Shown: positions 27,232-37,180, counted from the stretch's first letter. The stretch is 64,000 nucleotides of DNA from Acetivibrio sp. MSJd-27 (GCF_018918095.1 NZ_JAHLPV010000009.1:1-64000), one strand, 5' to 3'. Translations and numbers: made by a program. The notes: a model not told the origin generated them from the letters alone.

Positions 27232-29376
27232 ATGGGCTTAACAGCTGAATCTACTGGAAGAGGCGCTATTGACAGCAACCTTCTCATCGACCGCGGCAGC
27301 AAAGTGATCGCCCTGGCAGGGAATCCCAATGTGGGGAAAAGCACGGTTTTCAACGAACTGACCGGATTAAATCAGCATACTGGAAACTGGCCCGGAAAAA
27401 CCGTAACCAACGCTCAGGGAAAATACATACATAACGGAACGGAATACGTTTTGGTGGATCTGCCGGGAACCTATTCCTTAATGGCTCATTCCACGGAGGA
27501 AGAAGTTGCAAGAGACTTTATATGCTTTGGAAATCCTGACGCAGTTATCGTGGTGTGTGATGCCACCTGCCTGGAGCGAAATCTGAACCTGGTCCTCCAG
27601 ACAATTGAGATCACAGACAAGGTTGTTGTCTGTGTAAATTTGCTGGATGAGGCAAAGAAAAAACACATTGCAATCGATCTGAAGCGCCTTTCCCGCAGCT
27701 TAGGAGTTCCGGTGATTGGAACGAGTGCGAGAACAGGAAAAGGGCTGAACCAGCTGATGGCGAAAACGGAATCCATTATGGAAGGCAGCGAAAAAAACGC
27801 ACCTGTCTCTATCCGTTATCCTGTCCAGATAGAAACGGCGATACAAATGGTAGAACCAAGTGTATCCAAAGTGCTGAACGGTCGGTTAAACAGTCGTTGG
27901 ATTGCTTTAAAACTGCTGGATCCGGATGAAAGTTTACTTCATTCTGTGGGTTTGTTTTTCGGGTTTAATCTGCTTGAAAATCCTGAAATTCAGACCGCGC
28001 TGCAACAAGCCGAAGAATATCTGAAGGGAGAAGGCATTCAGGGGGATCGGCTGAAAGATCGGATTGTAGCGGGAATCGTTCTGAAAGCGGAAGAAGTCTG
28101 CCTGGACAGCGTCTATTTTGAAAATGAAAACTATCATCACCGGGATCGGAAAATTGATAAAATCCTGACCGACAAGTGGACTGGAATCCCTATCATGATC
28201 TTATTATTGGCATTGGTCTTCTGGATCACCATTACGGGCGCCAATTACCCCTCCCAGCTGCTGTCTGACGGATTGTTCTGGTTCCAGGATCGCCTCACCG
28301 ATTTTTTTCATTGGATGAACGCGCCCGAATGGCTGCACGGCGTTCTGGTACTTGGGATGTACCGTGTCCTGGCGTGGGTGGTTGCAGTCATGCTGCCTCC
28401 AATGGCTATCTTTTTCCCGCTCTTTACTTTGCTGGAGGATTTGGGATACCTGCCCCGTGTGGCTTTCAACCTGGATAAATACTTCAAAAAAGCCAAGGCT
28501 TGCGGAAAACAGGCACTCACCATGTGTATGGGGTTCGGATGTAACGCCGCAGGTATTGTAGGATGCCGCATTATTGATTCCCCCCGCGAACGTCTGATTG
28601 CGATTATTACCAACAATTTTGTTCCCTGCAACGGCAGATTCCCCACTCTGATTGCGATTATCAGTATGTTTTTTGCAGGCATGTTCGCCGGCCCTGCCCA
28701 GTCTATCGTCTCCACTCTGCTTTTAACAGGGGTTATCCTGCTGGGAATCTTTATGACATTTTTGGTCTCCCGGCTGCTGTCCGCAACTATTTTGAAGGGA
28801 ATCCCGTCCTCCTTTACTCTGGAACTGCCTCCTTACCGCAGACCGCAGATCGGGAAGGTAATTGTACGCTCTATCTTTGACCGGACTCTGTTTGTGCTTG
28901 GAAGAGCAGTGGCCGTGGCGGCGCCGGCGGGAATTGTTATCTGGCTGATGGCGAATACCTTTGTGGGGGGGGCCTCTCTGCTGGCCCACTGTGCCGCCTT
29001 TTTGGATCCCTTCGGGAGGCTCCTGGGCATGGACGGCGTTATTCTCATTGCCTTTCTGCTTGGTTTTCCCGCCAATGAAATTGTGGTTCCTATTATCATT
29101 ATGGCTTACATGGCGACCGGAAGCATTCTGGAAATCGATCATTTTATGCAGTTAAAGGAGCTTCTCGTCGCCAACGGTTGGACCTGGCTCACCGCTGTGT
29201 GCACCATGCTTTTCTCATTGATGCACTGGCCCTGCTCCACCACCTGCCTGACCATCCGCAAGGAGACACAAAGTACAAGATGGACGCTGATCTCCTTCCT
29301 TGTACCAACGATTACGGGTATCCTTGTCTGCGGCACAATAGCTTTTGCGGCACGTCTTTTTGGGATTGCCGCATAA
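27232..29376 (+). CDS. feoB: Ferrous iron transporter FeoB
   Basis: The 714-residue protein has an N-terminal G domain (GNPNVGKST, DLPGTYSL, NLLDEA in place of NKxD), a helical GDI region with the FFGFN-like switch around residue 240, and a membrane half with two Gate motifs (GFGCNAAG, FPANEIVVP). It imports Fe2+. The start at 27232 follows AAAGGTGA. Confidence 0.96.
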   Translation: MGLTAESTGRGAIDSNLLIDRGSKVIALAGNPNVGKSTVFNELTGLNQHTGNWPGKTVTNAQGKYIHNGTEYVLVDLPGTYSLMAHSTEEEVARDFICFGNPDAVIVVCDATCLERNLNLVLQTIEITDKVVVCVNLLDEAKKKHIAIDLKRLSRSLGVPVIGTSARTGKGLNQLMAKTESIMEGSEKNAPVSIRYPVQIETAIQMVEPSVSKVLNGRLNSRWIALKLLDPDESLLHSVGLFFGFNLLENPEIQTALQQAEEYLKGEGIQGDRLKDRIVAGIVLKAEEVCLDSVYFENENYHHRDRKIDKILTDKWTGIPIMILLLALVFWITITGANYPSQLLSDGLFWFQDRLTDFFHWMNAPEWLHGVLVLGMYRVLAWVVAVMLPPMAIFFPLFTLLEDLGYLPRVAFNLDKYFKKAKACGKQALTMCMGFGCNAAGIVGCRIIDSPRERLIAIITNNFVPCNGRFPTLIAIISMFFAGMFAGPAQSIVSTLLLTGVILLGIFMTFLVSRLLSATILKGIPSSFTLELPPYRRPQIGKVIVRSIFDRTLFVLGRAVAVAAPAGIVIWLMANTFVGGASLLAHCAAFLDPFGRLLGMDGVILIAFLLGFPANEIVVPIIIMAYMATGSILEIDHFMQLKELLVANGWTWLTAVCTMLFSLMHWPCSTTCLTIRKETQSTRWTLISFLVPTITGILVCGTIAFAARLFGIAA

Positions 29377-29544
29377 AAGTGCAGCAATCCGGCTGGAGTT
29401 TTCACTCCTGAGGAAAAAAGAGGTATTTCATGCTGCCTAAGAATCCTGCTTTCGTTCCGTCATTCACGTTTTCAGCGGGGACATCTTAATTTCGTTATAT
29501 TTCTGAAAATTCCGGTTATAATAATCCGGAGGAGATGATAACAT

Positions 29545-29979
29545 ATGGTACAGGAAGATACCATTAAAATTCTAAAAGAATGCAATTCCGGAGTCAAAAT
29601 GGGAGTTAGCTCAATAGAAGAAATTCTTGACAATGTGCAAAATAGTCAATTGAAAAAAATCCTTTCCGATAATAAAACGGAACATCAGCGTCTTGGAAGC
29701 GAAATTCATCAGATTCTTAACAAATATGACGAATCTGGAAAAGAGCCCAATGTGATGGCAAAGGGAATGTCGTGGTTGAAAAGCAATGTAATGATGGCGG
29801 CAGACACAAGCGATCACACGGTTGCCGATTTGATAACCGATGGATGCAATATGGGTGTGAAATCCTTAAATCGATATCTAAACAAATATGCTGCAGCCGA
29901 TGAGCAATCCAAGGATATCGCAAAAAAACTGATCGACTTGGAGCATCAGCTTACCATTGATATTCGTCCCTATCTTTAA
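29545..29979 (+). CDS. Predicted four-helix bundle protein (ferritin-like/DUF2383-like)
   Basis: The 144-residue product is almost wholly amphipathic helix (IKILKECNSGVKMGVSSIEE, ILSDNKTEHQRLGSEIHQIL, LNKYAAADEQSKDIAKKLID). It resembles the DUF2383/ferritin-like families, but I see no clear pair of E-x2-H metal sites, so iron binding is not established. The AGGAG site before 29545 and a TATAAT upstream suggest its own transcription. A perfect 15-bp-stem terminator follows at 30073. It sits just behind feoAB. Confidence 0.65.
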   Translation: MVQEDTIKILKECNSGVKMGVSSIEEILDNVQNSQLKKILSDNKTEHQRLGSEIHQILNKYDESGKEPNVMAKGMSWLKSNVMMAADTSDHTVADLITDGCNMGVKSLNRYLNKYAAADEQSKDIAKKLIDLEHQLTIDIRPYL

Positions 29980-30072
29980 ATATATCAGGTTCACCTTCTA
30001 ATTTTTCTTGCTCCATCGACGAGTAATGATCAAAACGATCCTATAAAACAACTCATATCTCTGATTAGCCAG

Positions 30073-30122
30073 GACAGAAAGGCGTTCTCCTCTTTCAAAG
30101 TGAACGCCTTTCTGTCTTTTTT
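30073..30122 (+). terminator. Strong intrinsic terminator
   Basis: A perfect 15-bp stem, GACAGAAAGGCGTTC / GAACGCCTTTCTGTC, is followed by TTTTTT. Confidence 0.9.
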
Positions 30123-30126
30123 ATTA

Positions 30127-30437
30127 AGGCTATGTCATAATAAATGGTTGATTATGAAAAACAATGTCATCCTAGGTCTTCTTGAGAAAACACGAATGAA
30201 TTAAAGTTCCAGCGAACAATCCTCCCGTCAGCCTTCGGCTGCCACCCTCCTTTACACAAGGAGGGCTTCTTGCGCGGCTCCCTTGTGCAAAGGGAGCTGT
30301 CACCGTATGGGAGGGGTTCCATCCCCTCCCGCCGGAGAGATTGTGAAAAGCAATGAAATCATCACTTATTTGAGGAGAAGCCCAACAAGTAAATTCGTTT
30401 AAGTTAACAAAATCAACTTATACTTGTGACAGAGCCT
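30127..30437. mobile_element. MITE-like element with inverted ends and 6-bp target duplication
   Basis: The 311-bp unit has imperfect inverted ends: AGGCTATGTCATAATAAATG at the left, and the right end read inward starts AGGCTCTGTCACAAGTATAA. It is flanked by TTATTA at 30121-30126 and 30438-30443, consistent with a target duplication. The interior holds several small hairpins (CAGCC/GGCTG, CCCTCCTT/AAGGAGGG, CTCCCTT/AAGGGAG, GGGAGGGG/CCCCTCCC). There is no transposase, so it would depend on an enzyme encoded elsewhere. The family cannot be assigned from sequence alone. Confidence 0.65.
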
Positions 30438-30522
30438 TTATTAATATAGGAAATTCGCTGGATCGTGCGCAATTACATGTTTCAAAATACAGGGTGCAGG
30501 CAAATTCAAAAGCAAAAGCTTT

Positions 30523-33204
30523 TTATTCCTCCTGTGTCTGCTCCGGCAGTTCATAGGAAGTATAAGGAATTGGTTCACTGCCATTCGACTGCAAAAAGGC
30601 ATTGACGCTTTCCGACTGAGGTGTAAAGGCAAACGGTTCACCGTACTGCATTGCATCAACTTCCCCATCTCTATAGATAAGATAACAACGAGCAAAATAG
30701 GTGTGCCCTGGGCAGATTTTTTTCCCTTTTATCTGAATGCCGAACTGTCCCCTATGATTCATAGGAACCAATGCTTTCAATCTCACTGAACCTGCATCTC
30801 CCTCCACAGGGATTTGATGGTTTTCTGAAAACAGAAAACCATATTCGATTAATTCCATTCTGGAATCCGGAATGCTGATTTTGGCAAACAGAATTCCTCC
30901 ATAGCCTGGCCATGTGAAGCCCCTTCCCACCGATTGAATGGCAGGAGGAATTTTGATTTCGTTAAAGACCACTTCAACGGTGCTGTCCTGCGTGATAATA
31001 CTGCTTAGCTGATACTCTTCTGTGTTATCAACAATGACAGGAATCCCGTTTACTTTAACCGATTCAATATACCATCCCGGGTCGGGGAGAATGGAAACTT
31101 CCATCTGCTGATCTTTTAAAATCCGGCTGGGATACGGTGTTATTTTTCCGCTTCCCGATAATGTAACACTGATATCACAATACTCCTGAACGGTAAAGCT
31201 GCCCGTGTCAAGCTGCAGAGTCAAAAGCCGGTTATCGTACCAAAAAAGCTGTTCTGTTCCCCTGTCTTCATATTCAACCTGCACCGGCTCTGCAGACAGA
31301 TCGGACCAAGATATCGCCTTGGCACTGACCCATTCCGATGCATTCTTTGAAAAGGATACGGATTTACGCTCCTCGGTTGCTTCTTTCACCCATACCGTCT
31401 CCGTTTCACTGCGCTTAGAATCACTGTTTTTTGTCAGGTCGGTAATTTTCAATTTTGTCTTTTCTCCCAGGACAGTGAATCCGTCCTCTGTTTCTGAAAT
31501 CTCCTGGCTTTGAGGCCAGAAACGCAGTTTTAAATCCTTATTGCTTTGAAGCTTGATATCATCCACCACCAAAAGAATATCAGGCTTTAAAAAAATCAGA
31601 TGCCGGTCAAATTTGGTCAGTCCCGCCGAAGCGCGGTAAGAGCCCGCCGCTTCTCCCACAATGTGATCGATTCCGCTGACCGTCTCCGCTTTCCTAATCT
31701 GTGCAAACCCATTTCCATCATGAAATTCAAGCGTATCAAACCATCTGTCCGAATCTCCCAGCTGTCCTTCGCCGTTTACCGTGAGTGTATTGTGCTGAAG
31801 CGTAAACTTTGGAACCGTATAATTGTCATCCCGCAGCAGCAGTTCCCCGTTTCCATAAAGAATAAAGTGATTGTTGTCCGGATGGACATGCGCACCGCCG
31901 AAATCATAAAAATCTTCCATCGTCTTGCTGAGCTCGTTCTCTTTATGTCCCATAGGCAGACCGGATTTGAAAATAACCATACTGTCATTTTCCTCCCATC
32001 CGGTTTTCGAGACGGCCACATCCATATCGGTAAAATGTTTCAGCAAGGCTTTTTCTTTCTGGGGAGCAGTGGGAAGCAAACTTCTGTCGTACCACAGCAT
32101 TTTGAAATAGGGATGCCCGGAGGCAACATTGTTCGTATCCAATTCATTTGCCAGCCATTGGGCATATCCATTTCGATTTTTTGCCGCCGCCAGGCGAATC
32201 ATATGCGTTTTTAACCCTCTTCCGGAAGAATCTCCGATATTGCTGTAGTAACAATCGGTATTCCATGCGCTTTTGGGATAAAATTGATAGAGTATATAAT
32301 CGGATACATTCCGAAAAAAATCCGTTTCAAACAGATCAACGCCTAAAAGCGCGCAGGAGAGATCTGCATAGATAAACAGGCTTTCCATCCCGTAAAAAAA
32401 ATAGTCCATCCCTTCATGGGCAAAACCGTCCTCCGGAAGCAGGGACATGGTGGTACTGAAATGATTGTTTGCAAGGGTAAGGAAGCCGGCGGCAATATCC
32501 TCCTCACCATAGAGTGCCGCAGCGGCGCAGGCCATACCGGAAACCGGGATCCACATGTGGTTTTGAAGCCAATATCGGTTATAACCCGTTTTCACACCGC
32601 GCATATTCTCATAAACAGCATTGGCTTGTTCCAGCATTTTCGCTTTCACTTTATCCCGTGACACGGCATCCAAATATTCATACAGCCAGTCATAAGAAAG
32701 CCCTAAGGAGGTCAGGGCGATACCGGTCGCAAGATCGGGCTTCGTTTCCCAAACCGGATAATCACAGGCTGCCAGCATCCATTTTTTCGCACCCTCCAGA
32801 TATTTTTCCTCCTTTGTCAGCACATAGGAAAGAGCCAAAGAAGGGGCATATTCATACAAATAGCTGAAAAAAGAATCATAACTTGCCGTTACGATGGTTT
32901 CCGGCGGATTGTTTTCCAAGCCCCACCGAGCTCTCTTGAGCACTTCATAGTATGCTTTGTGCATCATAGCATCCTCATTCGCAAGCGCATCTTGAATTTC
33001 GGATAATCTTTCTTCATTCAGCAGCAGTTTGGGATGTACATTGGAAAAAGCAGAAAGTGTTTCTGTATCGATTTGATATTCCAATGTATTCAATTCTCCG
33101 TAAATCTCCTCGTATGTCAGTGAACATACAGATAAGGGGATCGACAGAAATACGCTAAGAACACACAACATTGTAATCAGCTTTTTCTTGAGTCCTTTAT
33201 CCAT
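30523..33204 (-). CDS. Secreted heparinase II/III-like lyase with InlB-B and FN3-like C-terminus
   Basis: The 893-residue product has a signal peptide, an (alpha/alpha) toroid of helical repeats (about 40-360; YDWLYEYLD, QNHMWIPVSG, ALYGEEDIAAGF) and then a beta-sandwich part with GGAHVHPDNNHFILYGNGEL, where the His/Tyr of heparinase II/III-type lyases would lie. Such enzymes cut acidic polysaccharides (heparin, alginate, ulvan); the substrate is not clear. The last 200 residues are the InlB-B-like plus FN3-like cassette (IEYGFLFSE, GQFGIQIKG, YFARCYLIYRD). The start at 33204 follows AAAGGAAT. Confidence 0.82.
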   Translation of the reverse strand: MDKGLKKKLITMLCVLSVFLSIPLSVCSLTYEEIYGELNTLEYQIDTETLSAFSNVHPKLLLNEERLSEIQDALANEDAMMHKAYYEVLKRARWGLENNPPETIVTASYDSFFSYLYEYAPSLALSYVLTKEEKYLEGAKKWMLAACDYPVWETKPDLATGIALTSLGLSYDWLYEYLDAVSRDKVKAKMLEQANAVYENMRGVKTGYNRYWLQNHMWIPVSGMACAAAALYGEEDIAAGFLTLANNHFSTTMSLLPEDGFAHEGMDYFFYGMESLFIYADLSCALLGVDLFETDFFRNVSDYILYQFYPKSAWNTDCYYSNIGDSSGRGLKTHMIRLAAAKNRNGYAQWLANELDTNNVASGHPYFKMLWYDRSLLPTAPQKEKALLKHFTDMDVAVSKTGWEENDSMVIFKSGLPMGHKENELSKTMEDFYDFGGAHVHPDNNHFILYGNGELLLRDDNYTVPKFTLQHNTLTVNGEGQLGDSDRWFDTLEFHDGNGFAQIRKAETVSGIDHIVGEAAGSYRASAGLTKFDRHLIFLKPDILLVVDDIKLQSNKDLKLRFWPQSQEISETEDGFTVLGEKTKLKITDLTKNSDSKRSETETVWVKEATEERKSVSFSKNASEWVSAKAISWSDLSAEPVQVEYEDRGTEQLFWYDNRLLTLQLDTGSFTVQEYCDISVTLSGSGKITPYPSRILKDQQMEVSILPDPGWYIESVKVNGIPVIVDNTEEYQLSSIITQDSTVEVVFNEIKIPPAIQSVGRGFTWPGYGGILFAKISIPDSRMELIEYGFLFSENHQIPVEGDAGSVRLKALVPMNHRGQFGIQIKGKKICPGHTYFARCYLIYRDGEVDAMQYGEPFAFTPQSESVNAFLQSNGSEPIPYTSYELPEQTQEE

Positions 33205-33344
33205 TTTTATTCCTTTCAAAGGTAATAAAGAGGCGGACAAACCGCCCCTTTATGATAACAAATTTTCAAAACGAAACTGGAAAAAGAAATTTGGAATACT
33301 GTTTTTCACGATGTCTTCTTATTCTTTTGATATCTTTCTATCAA

Positions 33345-35324
33345 CTATTCCGCACCGTATACCTGTCCTACAGGAGTAAAGCTTGTTGGACTTCCATAGA
33401 CAAGCTTTTCGCCTGCTGTCTCACTGTAATAAACCGCATAGGGCGTGGTATAATATGTTTTTCCCACCTTCAGCCCGCTGCCATACAGCTTGATTCCAAA
33501 CTGTCCCTTCTGGTTTCTGGAAACCAAACCGCGGTATCGAATCGCCCCTTCCTCAATTGTCGGCGTATCATCGGTTTCTGAAAAAACAATCCCGTATTCC
33601 TGAATCACGTAGCCCGCTAAGTCAACCGCCGTTGCAAACGTGATTCCGCAAGGCAGGTTGGTGGCATCATCCAGAAAGTTGAAAACCGACGACGCCGTTG
33701 TCACTTCCGGAACGGAACTGGCCTCTTTAAACTTTACCTCTATCACGGCATCGTCATTGATTGACGGAGTGGTGTAAGTGTTTGCCGTGTTATACTGTAC
33801 TTCTATCCCGTTAAATTTAATGTACTCGATTGTATATCCCTCATCAGGTGTTGCCGTGATGCTGAAGGTTCCCCCTTTTTCAACATCCTGGTTACCAGGT
33901 TTATCTACTGTTCCGTTACCGATAACAGACACAGAGATATTTTTCGTGATATTTTCATTTACCCAGTCTACAAAAACCAGAGGAACAAAATAATTTTGAT
34001 AAAATCCGCCAATCTTAATATTTTGTGTTTGTCCAGGTGTCACGATAAATTTTTTTCGATACAGAAGATAATTTTTAATCTGCGGATTTTCTCCGCTGGC
34101 ATTTGTCGACTCGACAATCTGAACCTTCTCATCACACAGAGTCCATCCTTCCTCGCCGAGCCATTTCGCATAATCGGGCATAAAAGAAGCATACAGGGAA
34201 GGAAATACATAATAGATATTTGCGGTTGAATCGATATCAAAAGTAAAAACCTCGGACTGTGCATTCATGGCGTTTGGAGTGTTCGGATTTGTACGCGGCT
34301 CCCGCCATGCCCGTGTCAGCCGGAAGTAGGTGCTGTCTTGGATATACGCAGGAATATTATAAAAATAGCTGTATTGACTATAGTTGGTATCCGCAAACAT
34401 TTTAAACCAGGAAGTCATATTCTGCACACTGTAATAACCAGACTGCGCCGGATCGGTGATTGCTCCGTCCCCCGACTTATAGACCGGCGCGGTGAATCCT
34501 GTGGTTATCACACTGGAAGCGCTGACATCTACAGTATTTACAGAAGTGCCGTCATACTGCTTAAATTTCATATTTGATACAGACGCCAGCTCTGTAGGAT
34601 CATCGATCCATCGAACGGAAACCATAGGCACAAAATAATTTTGATGGTAGCCGCCGATTTTTACGTCGGCAGTTTCTCCATCCGCCACTTGATAGACTTT
34701 TTTCAATAAAAGAAATTCCTTAGGCTGAGGATTTTCAGTGCCGCCGTTGGACTCCACAAATTTCACAGTGCCTTCCACTGTCCAATCCTCCGAAGTGAGC
34801 CAGGGAGCATTTGCGGCGATCGTGCTTTCCGCTGAATTCGGGTAAATATAGTAGACTGCAGCTGTTTTGTTGATTTGAAAGGACAGCACTTCTGTCTGGG
34901 AAGCCATTGCATTTAAGTTATTGGTCGTGTCTGTTCTGGTCCCTCTCCAATTTCTGTTTAATCGGATATAAGTGCTTGTCTTCAGTTCGTCTGGTACTTC
35001 ATACAGATAATTGTTCTGATATCCATTGGTATCGCCAAACATTTGGAACCAGGAAACCAGATTGCTTGTACTGTAATATCCCGATGCGGTAGGATCAGAG
35101 ATACCGTCTGACTGAAACACCGGAGCGGAGAATCCAGGGGTAACAAATCTTTCCGTACCCAACGAAAATTTTTCAATTTTTTTCTCCGTAGCGTTATAGT
35201 ACTGAAACACCGCATTGGTAATGTCACCGCTTTCGCTTGCGCAAACCGGGGAAAGAGCGAAAAGCCCCGATAAATTTGTGATTAGAAATGCCATGCAAAG
35301 AGTAATGGTGAATGTTTTTCGCAT
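33345..35324 (-). CDS. Secreted protein with a duplicated unknown domain and the shared C-terminal cassette
   Basis: The 659-residue product has a signal peptide (MRKTFTITLCMAFLITNLSG) and two tandem copies of a domain of about 200 residues that I do not recognise. Matching landmarks are GFSAPVFQSDG / GFTAPVYKSGDG, SGYYSTSNLVSWFQMF / SGYYSVQNMTSWFKMF, AMASQTEVLSFQI / AMNAQSEVFTFDI and GGYHQNYFVPM / GGFYQNYFVPL. Then come an InlB-B-like repeat (GNGTVDKPG...FSITATPDEGYTI) and the FN3-like ending (IQEYGIVFSE, GQFGIKLYG). It lies 140 bases upstream of the lyase gene on the same strand, possibly co-regulated. The start at 35324 follows GGAAG. Confidence 0.78.
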   Translation of the reverse strand: MRKTFTITLCMAFLITNLSGLFALSPVCASESGDITNAVFQYYNATEKKIEKFSLGTERFVTPGFSAPVFQSDGISDPTASGYYSTSNLVSWFQMFGDTNGYQNNYLYEVPDELKTSTYIRLNRNWRGTRTDTTNNLNAMASQTEVLSFQINKTAAVYYIYPNSAESTIAANAPWLTSEDWTVEGTVKFVESNGGTENPQPKEFLLLKKVYQVADGETADVKIGGYHQNYFVPMVSVRWIDDPTELASVSNMKFKQYDGTSVNTVDVSASSVITTGFTAPVYKSGDGAITDPAQSGYYSVQNMTSWFKMFADTNYSQYSYFYNIPAYIQDSTYFRLTRAWREPRTNPNTPNAMNAQSEVFTFDIDSTANIYYVFPSLYASFMPDYAKWLGEEGWTLCDEKVQIVESTNASGENPQIKNYLLYRKKFIVTPGQTQNIKIGGFYQNYFVPLVFVDWVNENITKNISVSVIGNGTVDKPGNQDVEKGGTFSITATPDEGYTIEYIKFNGIEVQYNTANTYTTPSINDDAVIEVKFKEASSVPEVTTASSVFNFLDDATNLPCGITFATAVDLAGYVIQEYGIVFSETDDTPTIEEGAIRYRGLVSRNQKGQFGIKLYGSGLKVGKTYYTTPYAVYYSETAGEKLVYGSPTSFTPVGQVYGAE

Positions 35325-35946
35325 GCTGCTACTTCCTTTCTTATTTATTTCATGAATATCATACAATTAATATAACAGGGCTGTAAACACAGGAAAATCT
35401 CCAGTTTTAATTTTTCCGATAAGCAGACGTCAATGCCCTTAAAAGCCTTTCATTGCAGCAATTTACGAAAATAGATTTTTTTGAAAAGCGGATATTTTAT
35501 AAAAATTTTATATTCTTACAAACATAAATGGAAGGAAATCTCAAAGATAAGATAAAACATAATATCACTTTGTTAAAAACGGTATAATGAACGGAACAGA
35601 AAAAATACACTCGTTATACACCTCTGTATCTATCCCTGTGTGGATTGTTTCGATAGTCAGTATTGCTGCGAGCTCACATTATTTCTATTCTTGTGCCGAA
35701 TTCCGCAATTAATTCTTTGCGTTTGCCATTCTCTTGGCATAAGAAAACCCCCCAACATCAGGTAAAATAGAAATAACCGACGATGGAGGGTACACAATAT
35801 TTTAGATACTGCCCTAAGCAAGCCACAGGTTCAGCCGATGGTTACAGTCTGTCAAAAAAGACCTGTTTGCTTGTTGTGTCATAAATTTCTAAGGCTGAAC
35901 GTCCTTCTTCTTTCCTTTTAACTCTATAGTGTACATAAAATTTGGT
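35325..35946. other. Intergenic stretch of about 620 bases
   Basis: No gene is supported. A short minus-strand frame near 35720-35800 (ISILPDVGGFSYAKRMANAK) has no start or ribosome-binding site and could be debris. A promoter-like TTGTTA...TATAAT lies near 35571-35590. The rest is A+T-rich, including the promoter of the duplicated-domain gene. Confidence 0.4.
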
Positions 35947-36324
35947 TCAAATAATTTTTGGATCATCGCCGTATTTATTCGTGCCAACCGTACCACTCAT
36001 ACAGCTGTATATAAATAGCCATATTGCGCCGGCAAAAGGAACGAAACCGATAAACAGCCATCCGGCTGATTTGCCGATATCATGCAATCCTCTAAACGAA
36101 ATAGACAGGGAGGGGATCAATATAAATAAGTTATAGAGCAGGCTCACAATGCCATATCCTATGCTTTGTCCTGCTATCGATAAATTGGAACCAATCATCC
36201 TGTCAATGAACATCGCTGCTATTCCAAAAATCATATTAAACAGAAAAAACATCCAATATTCTTTTCTTCTTGCCCTGCCGCTGAAATTAAAATAATTTTT
36301 GATTGCCTGTATGTACCATTTCAT
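35947..36324 (-). CDS. DUF805 membrane protein
   Basis: The 125-residue protein begins MKWYIQAIKNYFNFSGRARR, the typical DUF805 start (Y...Y..F.GRARR.E.W), with four membrane segments and FRGLHDIGKSAGWL. Function of the family is unknown. It lies 18 bases downstream of the copper-amine-oxidase-N-type protein, so probably co-transcribed. Confidence 0.88.
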   Translation of the reverse strand: MKWYIQAIKNYFNFSGRARRKEYWMFFLFNMIFGIAAMFIDRMIGSNLSIAGQSIGYGIVSLLYNLFILIPSLSISFRGLHDIGKSAGWLFIGFVPFAGAIWLFIYSCMSGTVGTNKYGDDPKII

Positions 36325-36342
36325 TTATGATTATTCCTTTCA

Positions 36343-37137
36343 TCAACCCTTAAGGTATTTCGAAACATCTCTTTGATAAATATCACATGCTGTCTGGAAA
36401 ACGCCTTCATCCACATTGTTTCTGAAATAGGTCTCCATCTGATGATCCAAATCTGCAAGCATAGCGTCTAAATCTTCCACAACATATCCTTCATAATCAT
36501 CCCACCAACGCGCGATAAGGGAAACTACATTGGCTTTCTGATCCGGCTTTAAATCAAGCCAGCTTTTTGTGCGGAAGCTCAGCACATAATTCATTTCATT
36601 CTCTGTCAAAGGCTGTGTTTCCCCAATGCCTTCGCCTTCTTCCCCTTTACCTTCACCAATTTGATTTTCCATATAGTCAGGCGAGAACATATAAACATCC
36701 GCCGAGTCCACATTGTAATCAACCGTGTAGCCAACCGCCTCTGAAATAAAGCGCAGTGGTACAAAGGTTCTGTCATTGATCAAAACAGGCGGGGAGTCCA
36801 ATGTTGTCTCATAAGAAACCGTATCGCCAAGCTCTGTGTCATACTTGGTATAAAGCGCAGTGGTATTGCCGATATTCATAACAATTACAGGCGCGCTTGT
36901 ATCCTGAACATACACCTCCACCTGCTGTTTATCGTCAATCCATTCAACATCGTAGCCAATCATTTCGGTAATGGCCCGGACAGGCACCATTGTGCGGTCA
37001 TTGACGATCTGAGGCGGGGTATCGGTCTGCACCTCCTGTAAATCCACAAAAATTTTGCTTTCGGCAAATGCTGTTACCGACATGGCTGCCGCCATTATAC
37101 ATGCGAGCCCCATTGATAAAATTCTTTTTCTGTTCAT
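36343..37137 (-). CDS. Secreted copper-amine-oxidase-N-type (stalk) domain protein
   Basis: The 264-residue protein has a signal peptide (about 1-25) and two repeats with NDRTMVPVRAITEMIGYDV and NDRTFVPLRFISEAVGYTV, the Cu_amine_oxidN1 pattern. A glycine/glutamate-rich linker (IGEGKGEEGEGIGE) follows, then a helical C-terminal part (about 175-264) ending in DIYQRDVSKYLKG. It is an envelope protein of unknown role. A decayed second copy of its C-terminal part lies directly upstream. Confidence 0.85.
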   Translation of the reverse strand: MNRKRILSMGLACIMAAAMSVTAFAESKIFVDLQEVQTDTPPQIVNDRTMVPVRAITEMIGYDVEWIDDKQQVEVYVQDTSAPVIVMNIGNTTALYTKYDTELGDTVSYETTLDSPPVLINDRTFVPLRFISEAVGYTVDYNVDSADVYMFSPDYMENQIGEGKGEEGEGIGETQPLTENEMNYVLSFRTKSWLDLKPDQKANVVSLIARWWDDYEGYVVEDLDAMLADLDHQMETYFRNNVDEGVFQTACDIYQRDVSKYLKG

Positions 37138-37180
37138 AATAAATCCTCCTAAAATTTAGTTTTCAATTGCAATACCTTTT

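Noticed and set aside
35720-35800. Transposase remnant in the gap
   Set aside because: A 27-codon frame alone, with no motif or inverted ends, is not enough to call it.
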